Below, piece after piece: positions 39,838 through 49,100 of a stretch of 64,000 nucleotides of DNA; positions within the stretch are counted from its first letter, which is position 1, and every line of letters starts with the position of its first letter. The notes under the pieces were generated by a model that ran no database searches, was not told the origin of the DNA, and was given only the letters and a program-made list of their open reading frames with translations. Position numbers and translations under genes: made by a program. Origin of the DNA: an uncultured Eubacteriales bacterium (GTDB taxonomy: Bacteria; Bacillota; Clostridia; Oscillospirales; Acutalibacteraceae). Location: NCBI GenBank assembly GCA_934491515.1, contig CAKSTF010000008.1, forward strand, positions 3,450 to 67,449, in the 5' to 3' direction.

Positions 39838-39866
39838 ATTATAAGGTAAAAAATACCCAAATGCAA
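39838..39866 (-). promoter_or_regulatory. Promoter of coaX
   Basis: Minus-strand TTGCAT (39866-39861), 17 bases, TATAAT (39843-39838). The -35 box is only 10 bases from that of the divergent rpsF promoter. Confidence 0.7.
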
Positions 39867-39876
39867 TAAAAAAGTG

Positions 39877-39905
39877 TTGACGGACGGGTTTTCGGATGAT
39901 ATAAT
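39877..39905 (+). promoter_or_regulatory. Promoter of rpsF-ssb-rpsR
   Basis: TTGACG (39877-39882), 17 bases, TATAAT (39900-39905), about 110 bases upstream of rpsF. Confidence 0.8.
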
Positions 39906-39913
39906 CCAATATG

Positions 39914-40014
39914 CTATTCGGGAATGTATGCCCGAAAAATAGCCCCTTGCCCCGTATAAGCGCCGGATGCGCTTTGAAACGGAGCCGGATGAGACCAGAA
40001 GGAGGTGCAACGAA
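39914..40014 (+). promoter_or_regulatory. Structured leader of rpsF, candidate S6:S18 autoregulatory site
   Basis: The roughly 100-nt leader has a first hairpin (CTATTCGGG with CCCG...AATAG, 39914-39942) and a second (AAGCGC/GCGCTT around CGGAT, about 39959-39975), then GCCGGATGAG before the AAGGAGG site. Many bacteria repress this operon through S6:S18 binding to such a leader. The specific CCG-bulge consensus was not confirmed here. Confidence 0.4.
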
Positions 40015-40296
40015 ATGGCTAATAAGTACGAAGCAGCGGTCGTTTTTTCCGTTACGGGCGGCGAAGAAGCAGTAAACGCTCTTAAAGAAAAGTTTAACGA
40101 CCTTATCGCTAAGCACGGAACAGTCGAAAATGTTGACGATTGGGGTAAGCGCCGTCTTGCCTATCTTATCAACGATGAGACTGAAGGCTACTATGTGTTC
40201 TATGATTTCACAAGCGAGCCCGAGTTCCCCGCAGAGCTTGAGCGTATTGCCGGCATTACCGAAGGCGTTCTTCGTTTAATGACGGTTAAGAAGTAA
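40015..40296 (+). CDS. rpsF: 30S ribosomal protein S6
   Basis: Small-subunit protein that pairs with S18 (93 aa). Start MANKYEAAVVFS, with DDWGKRRLAYLIND and a C-terminal RLMTVKK. The ATG at 40015 follows AAGGAGGTG; the upstream in-frame extension is leader. First gene of the conserved rpsF-ssb-rpsR operon. Confidence 0.97.
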   Translation: MANKYEAAVVFSVTGGEEAVNALKEKFNDLIAKHGTVENVDDWGKRRLAYLINDETEGYYVFYDFTSEPEFPAELERIAGITEGVLRLMTVKK

Positions 40297-40309
40297 TGGA
40301 GGGAATTTA

Positions 40310-40741
40310 ATGTTTAATTTGGTTGTTTTAACGGGCCGTCTTACGGCGGACCCCGAACTTAAGAAGACGCCGAACGGTATTTCGGTTACTTCTTTCTCCA
40401 TTGCAGTAAGCCGCCGCTATCGCGCCGGCGAAGAGACGCAGGCGGACTTTATAAACATTGTTGCCTGGCGTCAGACTGCAGAATTTATCTGCAACTATTT
40501 TAAAAAGGGTAATATGATCGGTATCGAGGGCTCTATACAGACCCGCAGATACACTGATAAGAACGGCAACAACCGTACCGCGTTTGAAGTTATCGCTTCT
40601 AACGCACAGTTTGTTGAATCAAAGCGTGACAGCGCGCCCGGCGGATCTGCCGCGGCTGAAACGCCCGCTTCCTTCAGCAATGCCGAAAGCGGCGACTTTG
40701 CCGAAATCGGCGGCGGTGACGACGACGATTTACCCTTCTGA
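40310..40741 (+). CDS. ssb: Single-stranded DNA-binding protein
   Basis: OB-fold SSB (143 aa): MFNLVVLTGRLTADPELKKTPNG, then FINIVAWRQTAEFICNYFKKGNMIGIEGS. The acidic tail ends in DDDDLPF, the tip that recruits partner proteins. It lies between rpsF and rpsR as in most Firmicutes. Confidence 0.97.
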   Translation: MFNLVVLTGRLTADPELKKTPNGISVTSFSIAVSRRYRAGEETQADFINIVAWRQTAEFICNYFKKGNMIGIEGSIQTRRYTDKNGNNRTAFEVIASNAQFVESKRDSAPGGSAAAETPASFSNAESGDFAEIGGGDDDDLPF

Positions 40742-40764
40742 TTCTAATTTAGGAGGTTAAGACT

Positions 40765-41004
40765 ATGGAAAAGACCGATAGACCGCAGCACAGAAAACCC
40801 CGTAAAAAGGTTTGCCATTTCTGTGTTGACAGAGTAGAGGAAATAGATTATAAGGATGTTGCACGTCTCCGCAAGTTTGTATCCGAGCGTGCGAAGATAC
40901 TGCCCCGCAGAGCGACCGGCACATGTGCCAAGCATCAGCGTGAACTGACCACCGCTATCAAGCGTGCGCGTCAGGTGGCATTGCTTCCTTATTCCAACGA
41001 CTGA
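40765..41004 (+). CDS. rpsR: 30S ribosomal protein S18
   Basis: A 79-residue S18 with KVCHFCVDRVEEIDYKDV and LRKFVSERAKILPRR, then TGTCAKHQRELTTAIKRARQ. The CxxC pair and a third Cys indicate the zinc-binding form. AGGAGG precedes the ATG. Confidence 0.97.
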   Translation: MEKTDRPQHRKPRKKVCHFCVDRVEEIDYKDVARLRKFVSERAKILPRRATGTCAKHQRELTTAIKRARQVALLPYSND

Positions 41005-41009
41005 TATTT

Positions 41010-41047
41010 TTCCGCCGCAGCCTTATCGGCCGCGGCGGAATTTTCTA
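41010..41047 (+). terminator. Terminator after rpsR
   Basis: A GC-rich stem (TTCCGCCGC with GCGGCGGAA, plus inner GGCC pairs) followed by TTTTCT. Confidence 0.85.
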
Positions 41048-41055
41048 TTCTTTTG

Positions 41056-41084
41056 TTGACTTTTTTCGGCACAGATGGTAATAT
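41056..41084 (+). promoter_or_regulatory. Promoter of the NhaC-family gene
   Basis: TTGACT (41056-41061), 17 bases, TAATAT (41079-41084). The 60-base leader contains a small hairpin (GCAGA/TCTGC) with a T-run, possibly an attenuator. Confidence 0.6.
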
Positions 41085-41144
41085 TATTCGGTAATACGGC
41101 AGAGGGAGCAACTTCTGCTTTTTCATTTTAAAAGGGGTAGTTTT

Positions 41145-42962
41145 ATGTTGAATAGGAAAAACAACTTTTTAAGAATTTTCTGTTTGGCTCTTATCGTAGC
41201 AATCGCTGTTTTTGCCGGCACTTTCACGGCGCTCGGCGCAGGCGATGACGCTGCAGAAAATGCCGAAACGGGCAGTTCTTCGTCCGTTGTTGTGTCCGTG
41301 GACGGCGAAGAGATTGAATATGACCTTTCCGACGCTGATTCCGCACAGGCATATGTTGACAGTTATGCCGACAACATCCAGTATGATAAGGACGTTGAAA
41401 AAAATATTGACGCAGCGCTCTCTACGGTAAGAAAATCCATACCGTTCTACGCCACTTTCTGGGGCCTTGTTCCCCCGATAATCGCGATAGTTCTGGCGCT
41501 CATCACCAAAGAGGTATATTCGTCCCTCTTCATCGGCATACTTGCCGGCGGCCTTATTTATTCAAACTTTAAGTTTGAGGGCACAATGGTACATACGTTG
41601 CAGGACGGCTTTGTTTCAAGCATCGCGGATTCCTATAACATAGGTATACTTATATTCCTTGTACTGCTTGGCGGCATGGTTGCGATGATGAATAAGGCGG
41701 GCGGTTCGCGCGCTTTCGGCAGGTGGACCACAAAGCATATCAAATCCCGTATGGGCGCGCAGCTTTGCACGGTGCTTTTGGGTGTATTGATATTTATCGA
41801 CGACTACTTTAACTGCCTTACGGTTGGCTCGGTTATGCGCCCCGTAACCGATAAGCACAATATTTCCCGCGCTAAACTCGCTTATATTATCGACGCTACC
41901 GCGGCTCCCGTATGCATAATCGCACCTATTTCTTCATGGGCTGCCGCAGTTGCCGGCTTCGCAAAAGGCTCGGGTGCTGAAAGCGGTATGTCGCTTTTCA
42001 TCAGTGCCATTCCGTATAACTTCTATGCGATTCTTACAATTGTAATGATGATATTCTTAGCGCTTACCAATATGGACTTCGGTTCAATGCGCACGCACGA
42101 ACTTAACGCTATGGCAGGCGACCTGTTTACTACGGGCGAAGAGGTAGGGGAGGATACCGAAATTTCCGAAAATCCCCGCGGCAAGGTGTGCGACCTTGTT
42201 GTTCCCGTAGTTGTGCTTATCATCACCTGCGTTCTCGGTATGATTTATTCGGGCGGATTCTTCAGCGGCACCGACTTTATAACCGCGTTTTCCGACAGCG
42301 ACGCTTCCGTAGGTCTTGTTATCGGCTCTTTTGCCGCGATAATCTTTACGGTTATCTTCTTTATGATTCGCCGCGTGCTCACATTTAAACAGTGCATGGA
42401 AGCGCTTCCCGCAGGCTTTAAGGCGATGGTACCTGCTATTATGATTCTTTCCTGCGCGTGGACTCTTAAGACCATGACCGATTCGCTGGGCGCCAAGATA
42501 TTCATTTCGCGCATCGTTGAAAGTTCCGCAGGTTCGTTCCAGATGTTCCTGCCGGCTATCATATTCCTTATTGCGGTAGGCCTTTCCTTTGCAACGGGCA
42601 CATCATGGGGTACTTTCGGTATACTTATCCCGATCGTTCTTTCGGTATTCGGTTCACAGGACGGCACAATAACCACCGTTGCCATTTCCGCTTGTATGGC
42701 AGGCGCTGTTTGCGGCGACCATTGCTCGCCTATATCCGATACTACGATTATGGCTTCCGCCGGCGCGCAGTGCAACCACATAAATCACGTTTCCACACAG
42801 TTGCCTTATGCGCTTACGGTTGCAGCGGTTTCCTGCGTTACATATATCATCGCAGGCGTTCTTCCCGAAGGTATCAAGATAGTATCTCTGCCTATTGGTA
42901 TTGCGCTTATGATTGGCACGCTTCTTGTGATACATTCGTTTGACGCGAAGAAAAAAGCATAA
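41145..42962 (+). CDS. Na+/H+ antiporter NhaC family protein
   Basis: A 605-residue polytopic membrane protein of the NhaC superfamily with 11-12 helices. Motifs include GILAGGLIYSNFKFEG, FLVLLGGMVAMMNKAGGSRAFG, IFIDDYFNCLTVGSVMRPVTDK and CGDHCSPISDTTIMASAGAQCNHINH, typical of the branch annotated as NhaC-like or tetracycline-type transporters. The N-terminus has a cleavable-looking signal segment and about 75 acidic extracytoplasmic residues before the first core helix, which is longer than usual. The substrate (Na+/H+ or a metabolite) is not fixed. Confidence 0.9.
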   Translation: MLNRKNNFLRIFCLALIVAIAVFAGTFTALGAGDDAAENAETGSSSSVVVSVDGEEIEYDLSDADSAQAYVDSYADNIQYDKDVEKNIDAALSTVRKSIPFYATFWGLVPPIIAIVLALITKEVYSSLFIGILAGGLIYSNFKFEGTMVHTLQDGFVSSIADSYNIGILIFLVLLGGMVAMMNKAGGSRAFGRWTTKHIKSRMGAQLCTVLLGVLIFIDDYFNCLTVGSVMRPVTDKHNISRAKLAYIIDATAAPVCIIAPISSWAAAVAGFAKGSGAESGMSLFISAIPYNFYAILTIVMMIFLALTNMDFGSMRTHELNAMAGDLFTTGEEVGEDTEISENPRGKVCDLVVPVVVLIITCVLGMIYSGGFFSGTDFITAFSDSDASVGLVIGSFAAIIFTVIFFMIRRVLTFKQCMEALPAGFKAMVPAIMILSCAWTLKTMTDSLGAKIFISRIVESSAGSFQMFLPAIIFLIAVGLSFATGTSWGTFGILIPIVLSVFGSQDGTITTVAISACMAGAVCGDHCSPISDTTIMASAGAQCNHINHVSTQLPYALTVAAVSCVTYIIAGVLPEGIKIVSLPIGIALMIGTLLVIHSFDAKKKA

Positions 42963-42984
42963 ACTTTTTTCGGTTGAAAAACTT

Positions 42985-43021
42985 AAAAGTTGCCGCTGTA
43001 ATCATAGCGGCAACTTTTTTT
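42985..43021 (+). terminator. Terminator after the NhaC-family gene
   Basis: A perfect 13-bp stem (42985-42997 with 43006-43018), an 8-base loop and eight T. Confidence 0.93.
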
Positions 43022-43034
43022 AAAAGAGGTATTT

Positions 43035-43868
43035 ATGAAAAGGGAACTTGAAAAATACGAAATTATTGAACGCAGTATAATAAAAAAATACAGAAAAGAT
43101 ATATGGAACGCTTTCGTTGCGTCTGTTAAAGAATACGAACTTATATCGGAAGGCGACAGCATTGCGGTGTGCATATCGGGCGGTAAGGATTCGATGCTGC
43201 TTGCAAAATGCCTTGAACAGCTGGCACGTTACAGCGAAGTGCCGTTTTCTTTAAAATATATTGTGATGGACCCAGGATATAATCCTGAAAACCGCGCGCT
43301 TATAGATGAAAATCTTAAAACCCTTAATATAAACGCCGAAATTTTTTCAAGCGATATTTTTGATGTTGCGTACACGGCGGGAGGCTCGCCCTGTTATCTT
43401 TGCGCCCGTATGCGCCGCGGTGCGCTTTATGCCAAAGCAAAGTCTCTCGGGTGCAATAAAATCGCATTGGGACATCATTTTGACGATGTGATAGAAACTC
43501 TCTTAATGAGTATGATGTACTCTTCCGAAATAAAAACGATGCTTCCGAAACTGCACAGCACCAATTTTGAGGGTATGGAACTTATACGTCCGCTTTATAA
43601 AGTAAAGGAAAGAGATATAATTTCATGGGCAAATTATAACGAACTGAAATTTCTGCGGTGCGCCTGCCGATTTACGGCGGACAGCGAACACGATGAATCG
43701 CTTTCCAAACGGCAGGAGATGAAACGTCTTGTAAAGACCCTGCGTCTTACAAATCCCAATGTCGACGAAAACATATTTAAAAGCCTGCACAACGTGAATA
43801 TGGCAACCATTCCCGCATGGCGCGACTGCGATAAGGGCGAGATACATACTTTTCTTGAAAAATATTGA
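43035..43868 (+). CDS. TtcA-family tRNA-thiolation ATPase
   Basis: A 277-residue PP-loop enzyme related to tRNA-cytidine(32) 2-sulfurtransferase TtcA. It has the SGGKDSMLL pyrophosphatase loop (about residue 49), the CYLC pair (about 118-121) with a third Cys in LRCACRF near 215, GHHFDDVIETLLMSMMY, and IRPLYKVKERDI. The three Cys fit a catalytic Fe-S cluster. Clostridial members lack the N-terminal extension of the E. coli protein, and their modified base is not proven. It lies between two strong terminators as a single-gene unit. Confidence 0.88.
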   Translation: MKRELEKYEIIERSIIKKYRKDIWNAFVASVKEYELISEGDSIAVCISGGKDSMLLAKCLEQLARYSEVPFSLKYIVMDPGYNPENRALIDENLKTLNINAEIFSSDIFDVAYTAGGSPCYLCARMRRGALYAKAKSLGCNKIALGHHFDDVIETLLMSMMYSSEIKTMLPKLHSTNFEGMELIRPLYKVKERDIISWANYNELKFLRCACRFTADSEHDESLSKRQEMKRLVKTLRLTNPNVDENIFKSLHNVNMATIPAWRDCDKGEIHTFLEKY

Positions 43869-43881
43869 TACATAAGACATA

Positions 43882-43922
43882 AAAATAAAGCGACCGATAT
43901 TTGTCGGTCGCTTTATTTTGCC
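43882..43922. terminator. Bidirectional terminator between the TtcA-like and kinase genes
   Basis: A perfect 16-bp stem (43882-43897 with 43904-43919) and a 6-base loop, A-rich on one flank and T-rich on the other, separating converging genes. Confidence 0.95.
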
Positions 43923-43923
43923 T

Positions 43924-45192
43924 TTAAAGTATTACCTGCAAAACAAAGTAGTCGTCAATAAGCGAAAACTGGCAGTTTCCCTTCAGTTTTTCCGCCATAT
44001 ACCGGATGCTCTGCGTTCCTATGCCGTGCCCCGGCACGGTGGACATCGGTATGCCGTCAACCAGAACGGGCGGTTCGCCGAAACGGTTTTTAAGCGAAAG
44101 CAGCAATTTTCCGCCGTTCATTCGCAATTCAAGGTGTATTATACGTTCTACCGCAGGCAGTTTAAGCACTGCTTTTATCGCATTTTCTATGGCGTTTGAA
44201 AGTATCGCGGTTATATCCACGTCCGAAAACGGCAGCATGTCCGGCAGCTCAATTGCGTATGTGAACTTTATCTGACCCTTTTCCATTTCCGATTCGTGGG
44301 AGGAAAGAATAATATTTACTATTTCGTTTTTGCAGTATTTCCGCGTGGCGGTGTGGTCGGCGGCGGTTATAAGCGACTCTATATACTCTTCTGCTTTTTC
44401 GGTTTCACCGTTTTCAATGTAAGCCGAAAGATTCAAAAGGAAATGTCGCATATCGTGCCGCAAAATAGAAATTTCGTTTTCGGAGCGCCTTATGGCGGTA
44501 ATTTCTTTCTCGTATTGTCTGCGTTTAAGTTCCATAAGCCGGTTTTTCTGTTCTGCTTCAAGGTTTTCTTCGTATTGTTTAAAATAGAGGAATACAAACA
44601 AAAGATATGATATGCAAAGCATAAAACCGAAGAATTCCACTACCACTTCAAGACCGGAATATAAAAGCGAAGTGTAAACGCCCATTGTGTAATCGAAAAG
44701 ATAGTAAACAAAGGGCATAAGGCCCAGAATCAGTATGGTTTTGGTAGGCTTTTGAAGCAGGGCGGCAGTCGCATCCGAAACATAGAGAATAAGCAGTATA
44801 AACACGATGACGGTAACGGCGATACGCACGCTGTAATATATCACCTGCGAACTTGTGAAACTGTATACGGCAGCACCCACCCAGTTGCTTACCTGGCAGC
44901 AAAGGTATGCGGTAAGCACCGAAAGCACAGAAAGCGAAAAACGGTATTTAAAGCATAAAGTAAGGAAAAGCGCAAGCGGCAGATGCACTATAAGCGGATA
45001 TAACTTTTTGGTTACGCTGAGTCCTAAAAGCAGGTAAGAAGAAATATTAACCGCACCCACAACAATGGAAAACAACAATAACTTCAAAACATTTTTGCGG
45101 TTCATCCTAACGCCTAAGAATGCTGCGGAAACATAAACGCCGAAGAGCAGGGTAGTGGCGTTATGTAAAAGACTAAGCACGGTCAGTAACAT
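43924..45192 (-). CDS. GHKL-domain sensor histidine kinase (AgrC-like)
   Basis: A 422-residue kinase with six or seven N-terminal membrane helices (to about residue 190), a linker coiled coil, the phospho-acceptor segment EISILRHDMRHFLLNLSAYIE (about residue 247) and a GHKL ATPase domain with NAIENAIKA and GHGIGTQSIRYMAEKL. The layout is that of peptide-pheromone receptors of the AgrC/ComD class. The start ATG 45192 follows GGGGAGG, and the gene overlaps the regulator gene by 20 bases. No AgrB or AgrD gene is adjacent. Confidence 0.9.
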   Translation of the reverse strand: MLLTVLSLLHNATTLLFGVYVSAAFLGVRMNRKNVLKLLLFSIVVGAVNISSYLLLGLSVTKKLYPLIVHLPLALFLTLCFKYRFSLSVLSVLTAYLCCQVSNWVGAAVYSFTSSQVIYYSVRIAVTVIVFILLILYVSDATAALLQKPTKTILILGLMPFVYYLFDYTMGVYTSLLYSGLEVVVEFFGFMLCISYLLFVFLYFKQYEENLEAEQKNRLMELKRRQYEKEITAIRRSENEISILRHDMRHFLLNLSAYIENGETEKAEEYIESLITAADHTATRKYCKNEIVNIILSSHESEMEKGQIKFTYAIELPDMLPFSDVDITAILSNAIENAIKAVLKLPAVERIIHLELRMNGGKLLLSLKNRFGEPPVLVDGIPMSTVPGHGIGTQSIRYMAEKLKGNCQFSLIDDYFVLQVIL

Positions 45193-45916
45193 AATCGTCC
45201 TCCCCGTCATTGAACATTATTGCAAAATATGCCTCTTTAAAAGGTTTGGCAAATCCACGCGCAATGGGTACGATTCTGCCGGATTTTGTAGTAATCTGGG
45301 TGCTGTTAAAACTGTCCACGTTTTTCATATACACAAGATAACTGCGGTGACACTTGAAAAATCCGTTATCAAAGGTAAGTTTGCTTTCAAAATGGTAAAG
45401 CGGCTCGGCGGTTTCCAGCGGTTCTCCCTCAATAAGGTAAAAAATAACCTTTTTGTTTTGCGCCTCTACAAATTCAATATTGTGAAAATACAGTTTTTGA
45501 TAACCGAAAGATGTTTTAAGCACCATATTTTCCGGCTCTTTAACAAAGAATTGCGCACAGTCGTTTAAAGAATCCCTTATTTTTTCGTAACTGACGGGTT
45601 TTAAAAGATACCCCTGTGCTTTAACGTTGTAGGAATCAAGGGCAAATTCGGGCGAGGAAGTCAGAAAGATTATTCTGATAACTTTATCGTTCTGGCGCAG
45701 TTCGCGCGCTGTTTCCATACCGTTTAAAAGCGGCATTATTATATCAAGAAAAACTATATCCAGATGCGAGGCGGCGTTTGCTTTCAACAGTTCGTCGCCG
45801 TTGTTAAATGTGTGAAGTTCAACCGGAGTGTTGCGCTCCTTAGACCACATTTTAATTAACTCGACAGCCTTTTCCAAAAACAGCGGGCTGTCATCGCACA
45901 CGGCGATTTTTAACAT
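45173..45916 (-). CDS. LytTR-family response regulator (AgrA-like)
   Basis: A 247-residue regulator: receiver domain with KIAVCDDSPLFLEKAV, phospho-acceptor in DIVFLDIIMPLLNGMETA (about residue 56) and Lys in YLLKPVSYEK (about 106), then a LytTR DNA-binding domain with FGYQKLYFHNIEFVEAQNKKVIFYL and FFKCHRSYLVYMKNVDSF. It forms a pair with the GHKL kinase and is transcribed divergently from the giant surface protein, the likeliest local target. Confidence 0.93.
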   Translation of the reverse strand: MLKIAVCDDSPLFLEKAVELIKMWSKERNTPVELHTFNNGDELLKANAASHLDIVFLDIIMPLLNGMETARELRQNDKVIRIIFLTSSPEFALDSYNVKAQGYLLKPVSYEKIRDSLNDCAQFFVKEPENMVLKTSFGYQKLYFHNIEFVEAQNKKVIFYLIEGEPLETAEPLYHFESKLTFDNGFFKCHRSYLVYMKNVDSFNSTQITTKSGRIVPIARGFAKPFKEAYFAIMFNDGEDDYVTDRA

Positions 45917-45981
45917 GCTGAAAACCTCCTTTCTGCACTGAAAAAGAGTCTTTTAAAGAATACAACAACTTAATATTCTAT

Positions 45982-46010
45982 ATATTACTATATTTTCTTT
46001 ACTTTTTCAA
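45982..46010 (-). promoter_or_regulatory. Promoter of the LytTR regulator-kinase pair
   Basis: Minus-strand TTGAAA (46010-46005), 17 bases, TAATAT (45987-45982), 66 bases before the regulator start. Confidence 0.6.
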
Positions 46011-46080
46011 TTGTTTATATTGCAACTCACTCCGCAAAAAATGCATTTCACGCCAAGGGCGGTTTTTATATATTATTTTG

Positions 46081-46089
46081 TGCTAAAAT
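46081..46089 (+). promoter_or_regulatory. Extended -10 promoter of the surface-protein gene
   Basis: TGC-TAAAAT is an extended -10 element. No acceptable -35 is found 17 bases upstream, which fits a promoter that needs an activator such as the divergent LytTR protein. I did not find a clear LytTR direct-repeat site. Confidence 0.5.
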
Positions 46090-46128
46090 TCCAGAAACGG
46101 TACTGTCATGTGTAAAGGAGTACATAGT

Positions 46129-49100
46129 ATGCGAAAGTTCAAGGATTTAAGTTTTAAGGAAAAGGCGGTATACACGGCAACACTTGCTTTGTTTCCGCTG
46201 TTTTTGCTGTTTAAGCGGCTTGGAAAACGCTTTAAGTTCTTTTCCACCCGCGGCAGGCAGTTAACCGCAAGCGCGCTTTGCGCGGCACTTGTTTTAAGCG
46301 CTGTTCCGATAAGCGCTTTTGCAAACCCGGGAGACGCCGGACTTTATATAAAAACCTTTTTGTTCGGCAAAAACAAAGTTCAGCTTACCGGCACTGCGGA
46401 CGACACATGGTCATACGGCACCGACACCGCTATAACAAAAACAGGCGCCGAAGAATTACCCGTAAGCGGTTGGACATGGGCTTTGCAGTCTAATCTTACA
46501 ACCAGCGAATACGCCATTAAACTGAACGGTTATAACGGCGGCATTATATGCGCCAATGAAACGGTTTGGGGCAGCGGCAAATGCGGTCTTGATATGGAAC
46601 TTTCGGGCTGGAACTACATAAAGGATAATTACTACGGCATAAGGCTCGGCGATTGCAATATAACATTGCACGGTAAAGGCAATCTTGCAATCACGACAAC
46701 AGAATCCTCTACAAGGGCGATTGAAGCGAATTCCCTTACGGTAGATCTGCCAACGGGCAAGAAACTTACCGTTAACGCTTCAAGTAACAGGGATCTTTAC
46801 AGTTACGGTATTTACGCTAACGAAAACTTTAGGCTTAACAGCGGCATTGTATCAGTTGCCATGATTGGCAGCATACCCGAATATGAGGCCGTAGGTATCT
46901 GTTCTGGCAATGTTACGATAAACGGCGGATTTTTAACCGTTACCGCTACAAACAGCGGCGAATCATACGGCATACGCGGCGTATCAAAGCGCAACAGCGA
47001 GACCGGAGAGTACGAATACCCCGCGAACGTAACATTTAACGAGGGCAGCATACAGATTTCCGGCGGCACCAGGGCTATCGACTCGATGAACGCGCCCGTT
47101 GTATCGGATGTACTTAAACTTTACGCGGGAAAGGTGTCCGATAAATCTGATTCACAACTCTACAATCCCGACACATTTGAAGAAAATATATACTATTACA
47201 CCGAACATAAGCACTGCAAATGCGGTGCGGCGGACACCCACGAAGAAACCAGAAAATGCACGTATTATCAGGCGGATAATTTCGCTCCTTGGTCAGACGC
47301 CGATTCGCTGCCCGCTTACGGTACTTATTACCTGACAAAAGACGTTGTACTAAAAGATACCTGGAAGGTTACAAGCTCGATAAGACTTTGCCTTAACGGC
47401 CATAATATTACGGCTAACGGCGATTTTGATGTAATACATATCACAAGCGGTGATTTAACTTTAAGTGACTGCCACAGTACAGAAAAGCAGGGGAAAATCA
47501 CCCATAGCGCAGACACCGCGGGCGGCGGTATTGTTACCGATGATTATACCGCTTACAAGAACGCTCTTAGTATTTACGGCGGCAATATTTGCGGTAATAT
47601 CACTAAAAACGGCGGCGGCATACACGGCGGTTCCGGCTCGCAGATATGGATATACGGCGGCAGCATTACCGGAAATATCGCCGAAAACGGCGGCGGTATT
47701 TACACCAAAGGCAACGTCCAGCTTAATGATTGCAGCATTACAGGTAATACGGCATTGTACGGCGGCGGCGCTTACGTTGAAAGAGGTAACGCCAGCAGCA
47801 GTAGCGGCGACGCATTCAGAATTACCGGCGGCGACATTACAAATAACACTGCAACGGAAGCAGGCGGCGGCGTTTACGGAAGCCATTATGTTGTTTTAAA
47901 AGGTTTCTATAAGTACGACGATTACAGCAGTTTATACGGTGCTTTTTACGGAAACATAAGCATGAACACTTCGGGCTTTTACGGCCATAAAAAGACTGAA
48001 AATATTACCCTTACGGACGGCAATGCGCTGTGCCTTTATAACAACTTTAAAGGCGGAAAAGTATATCTCAATTTAACGGGCGAGGGTACATTGGCGGCAA
48101 TTGTATACCCGAATCTTACCAGCAAATTTGCTGTTTACGATCAAACGCTTACCACCCTAAAATGCGATGATTCAAGATATTCGTTTGCAACCGATAATAA
48201 AGCGGCAGACAATAAAGTATACTTAAGACTTGCCCTTGACGCACTTTCTGCGGACGATTTTGAATTTACGCCCCCTACCGGCAGTCTTGTTTATAACGGT
48301 CAGCCGAAAACGGCTGAGGTTAAGGCAAAATCGGGTATAAACTGCGGCGATATAACCGTTAAGTATTATGATGAAAACCATGTACAGTGCGCAGCGCCCA
48401 CCAAGGCGGGAACATACACGGTAACTATTGACGTTACTGAGAGCGCAAAGTATGCCGCGGCAGAGGATTTGCACGGCGAAAACTGGACCTTTACAATTGC
48501 TCCCGAGACGGTTTCCTCGGATGAAATCACGATTACCGGATTAGAAAGCGGTTATATTTATACGGGTGCCGCTATTGAGCCTGTACCCAAAGTAACCGTT
48601 GACGGTAAAGAACTTACCCTTAATACCGACTATACGGTAGCATATAAAAACAATATTGCCATAGGTAAAGCAACTGTAACGGTAACCCTTAAGGGCAATT
48701 ACAGCGGCAGCCGTGACGCGCAATTCTTAATATCCTACGGTCACGCTTCGGGCAGAATGTATACTTTGCCTGAATCAAGCGACGGTTGGTACAGCGGAAC
48801 TTTGGAAGTTAAGGCGGCGTCCGGCTATAAAATCGGCGAAACACCCGATAGTTTTTCGTATAAACTCACAATAAGCGGCGATACCGCAAGGGGATCTCGG
48901 CAGATATTCTTAAAGGCCGCCGACGGCAAGGTATACTCCACCATTCTGCAGTATAAAATCGACAGCGAAGCGCCGCAGAATGTAAAAATACAGTATAACA
49001 AAAGCGGATTCAAGTCTTTGCTTAACAAAATCACATTCGGCAAGTTCTTTAAAGAAACAATAAACGTTGAAGCCTCCGCCGAAGATTCGTTAAGCGGTGT

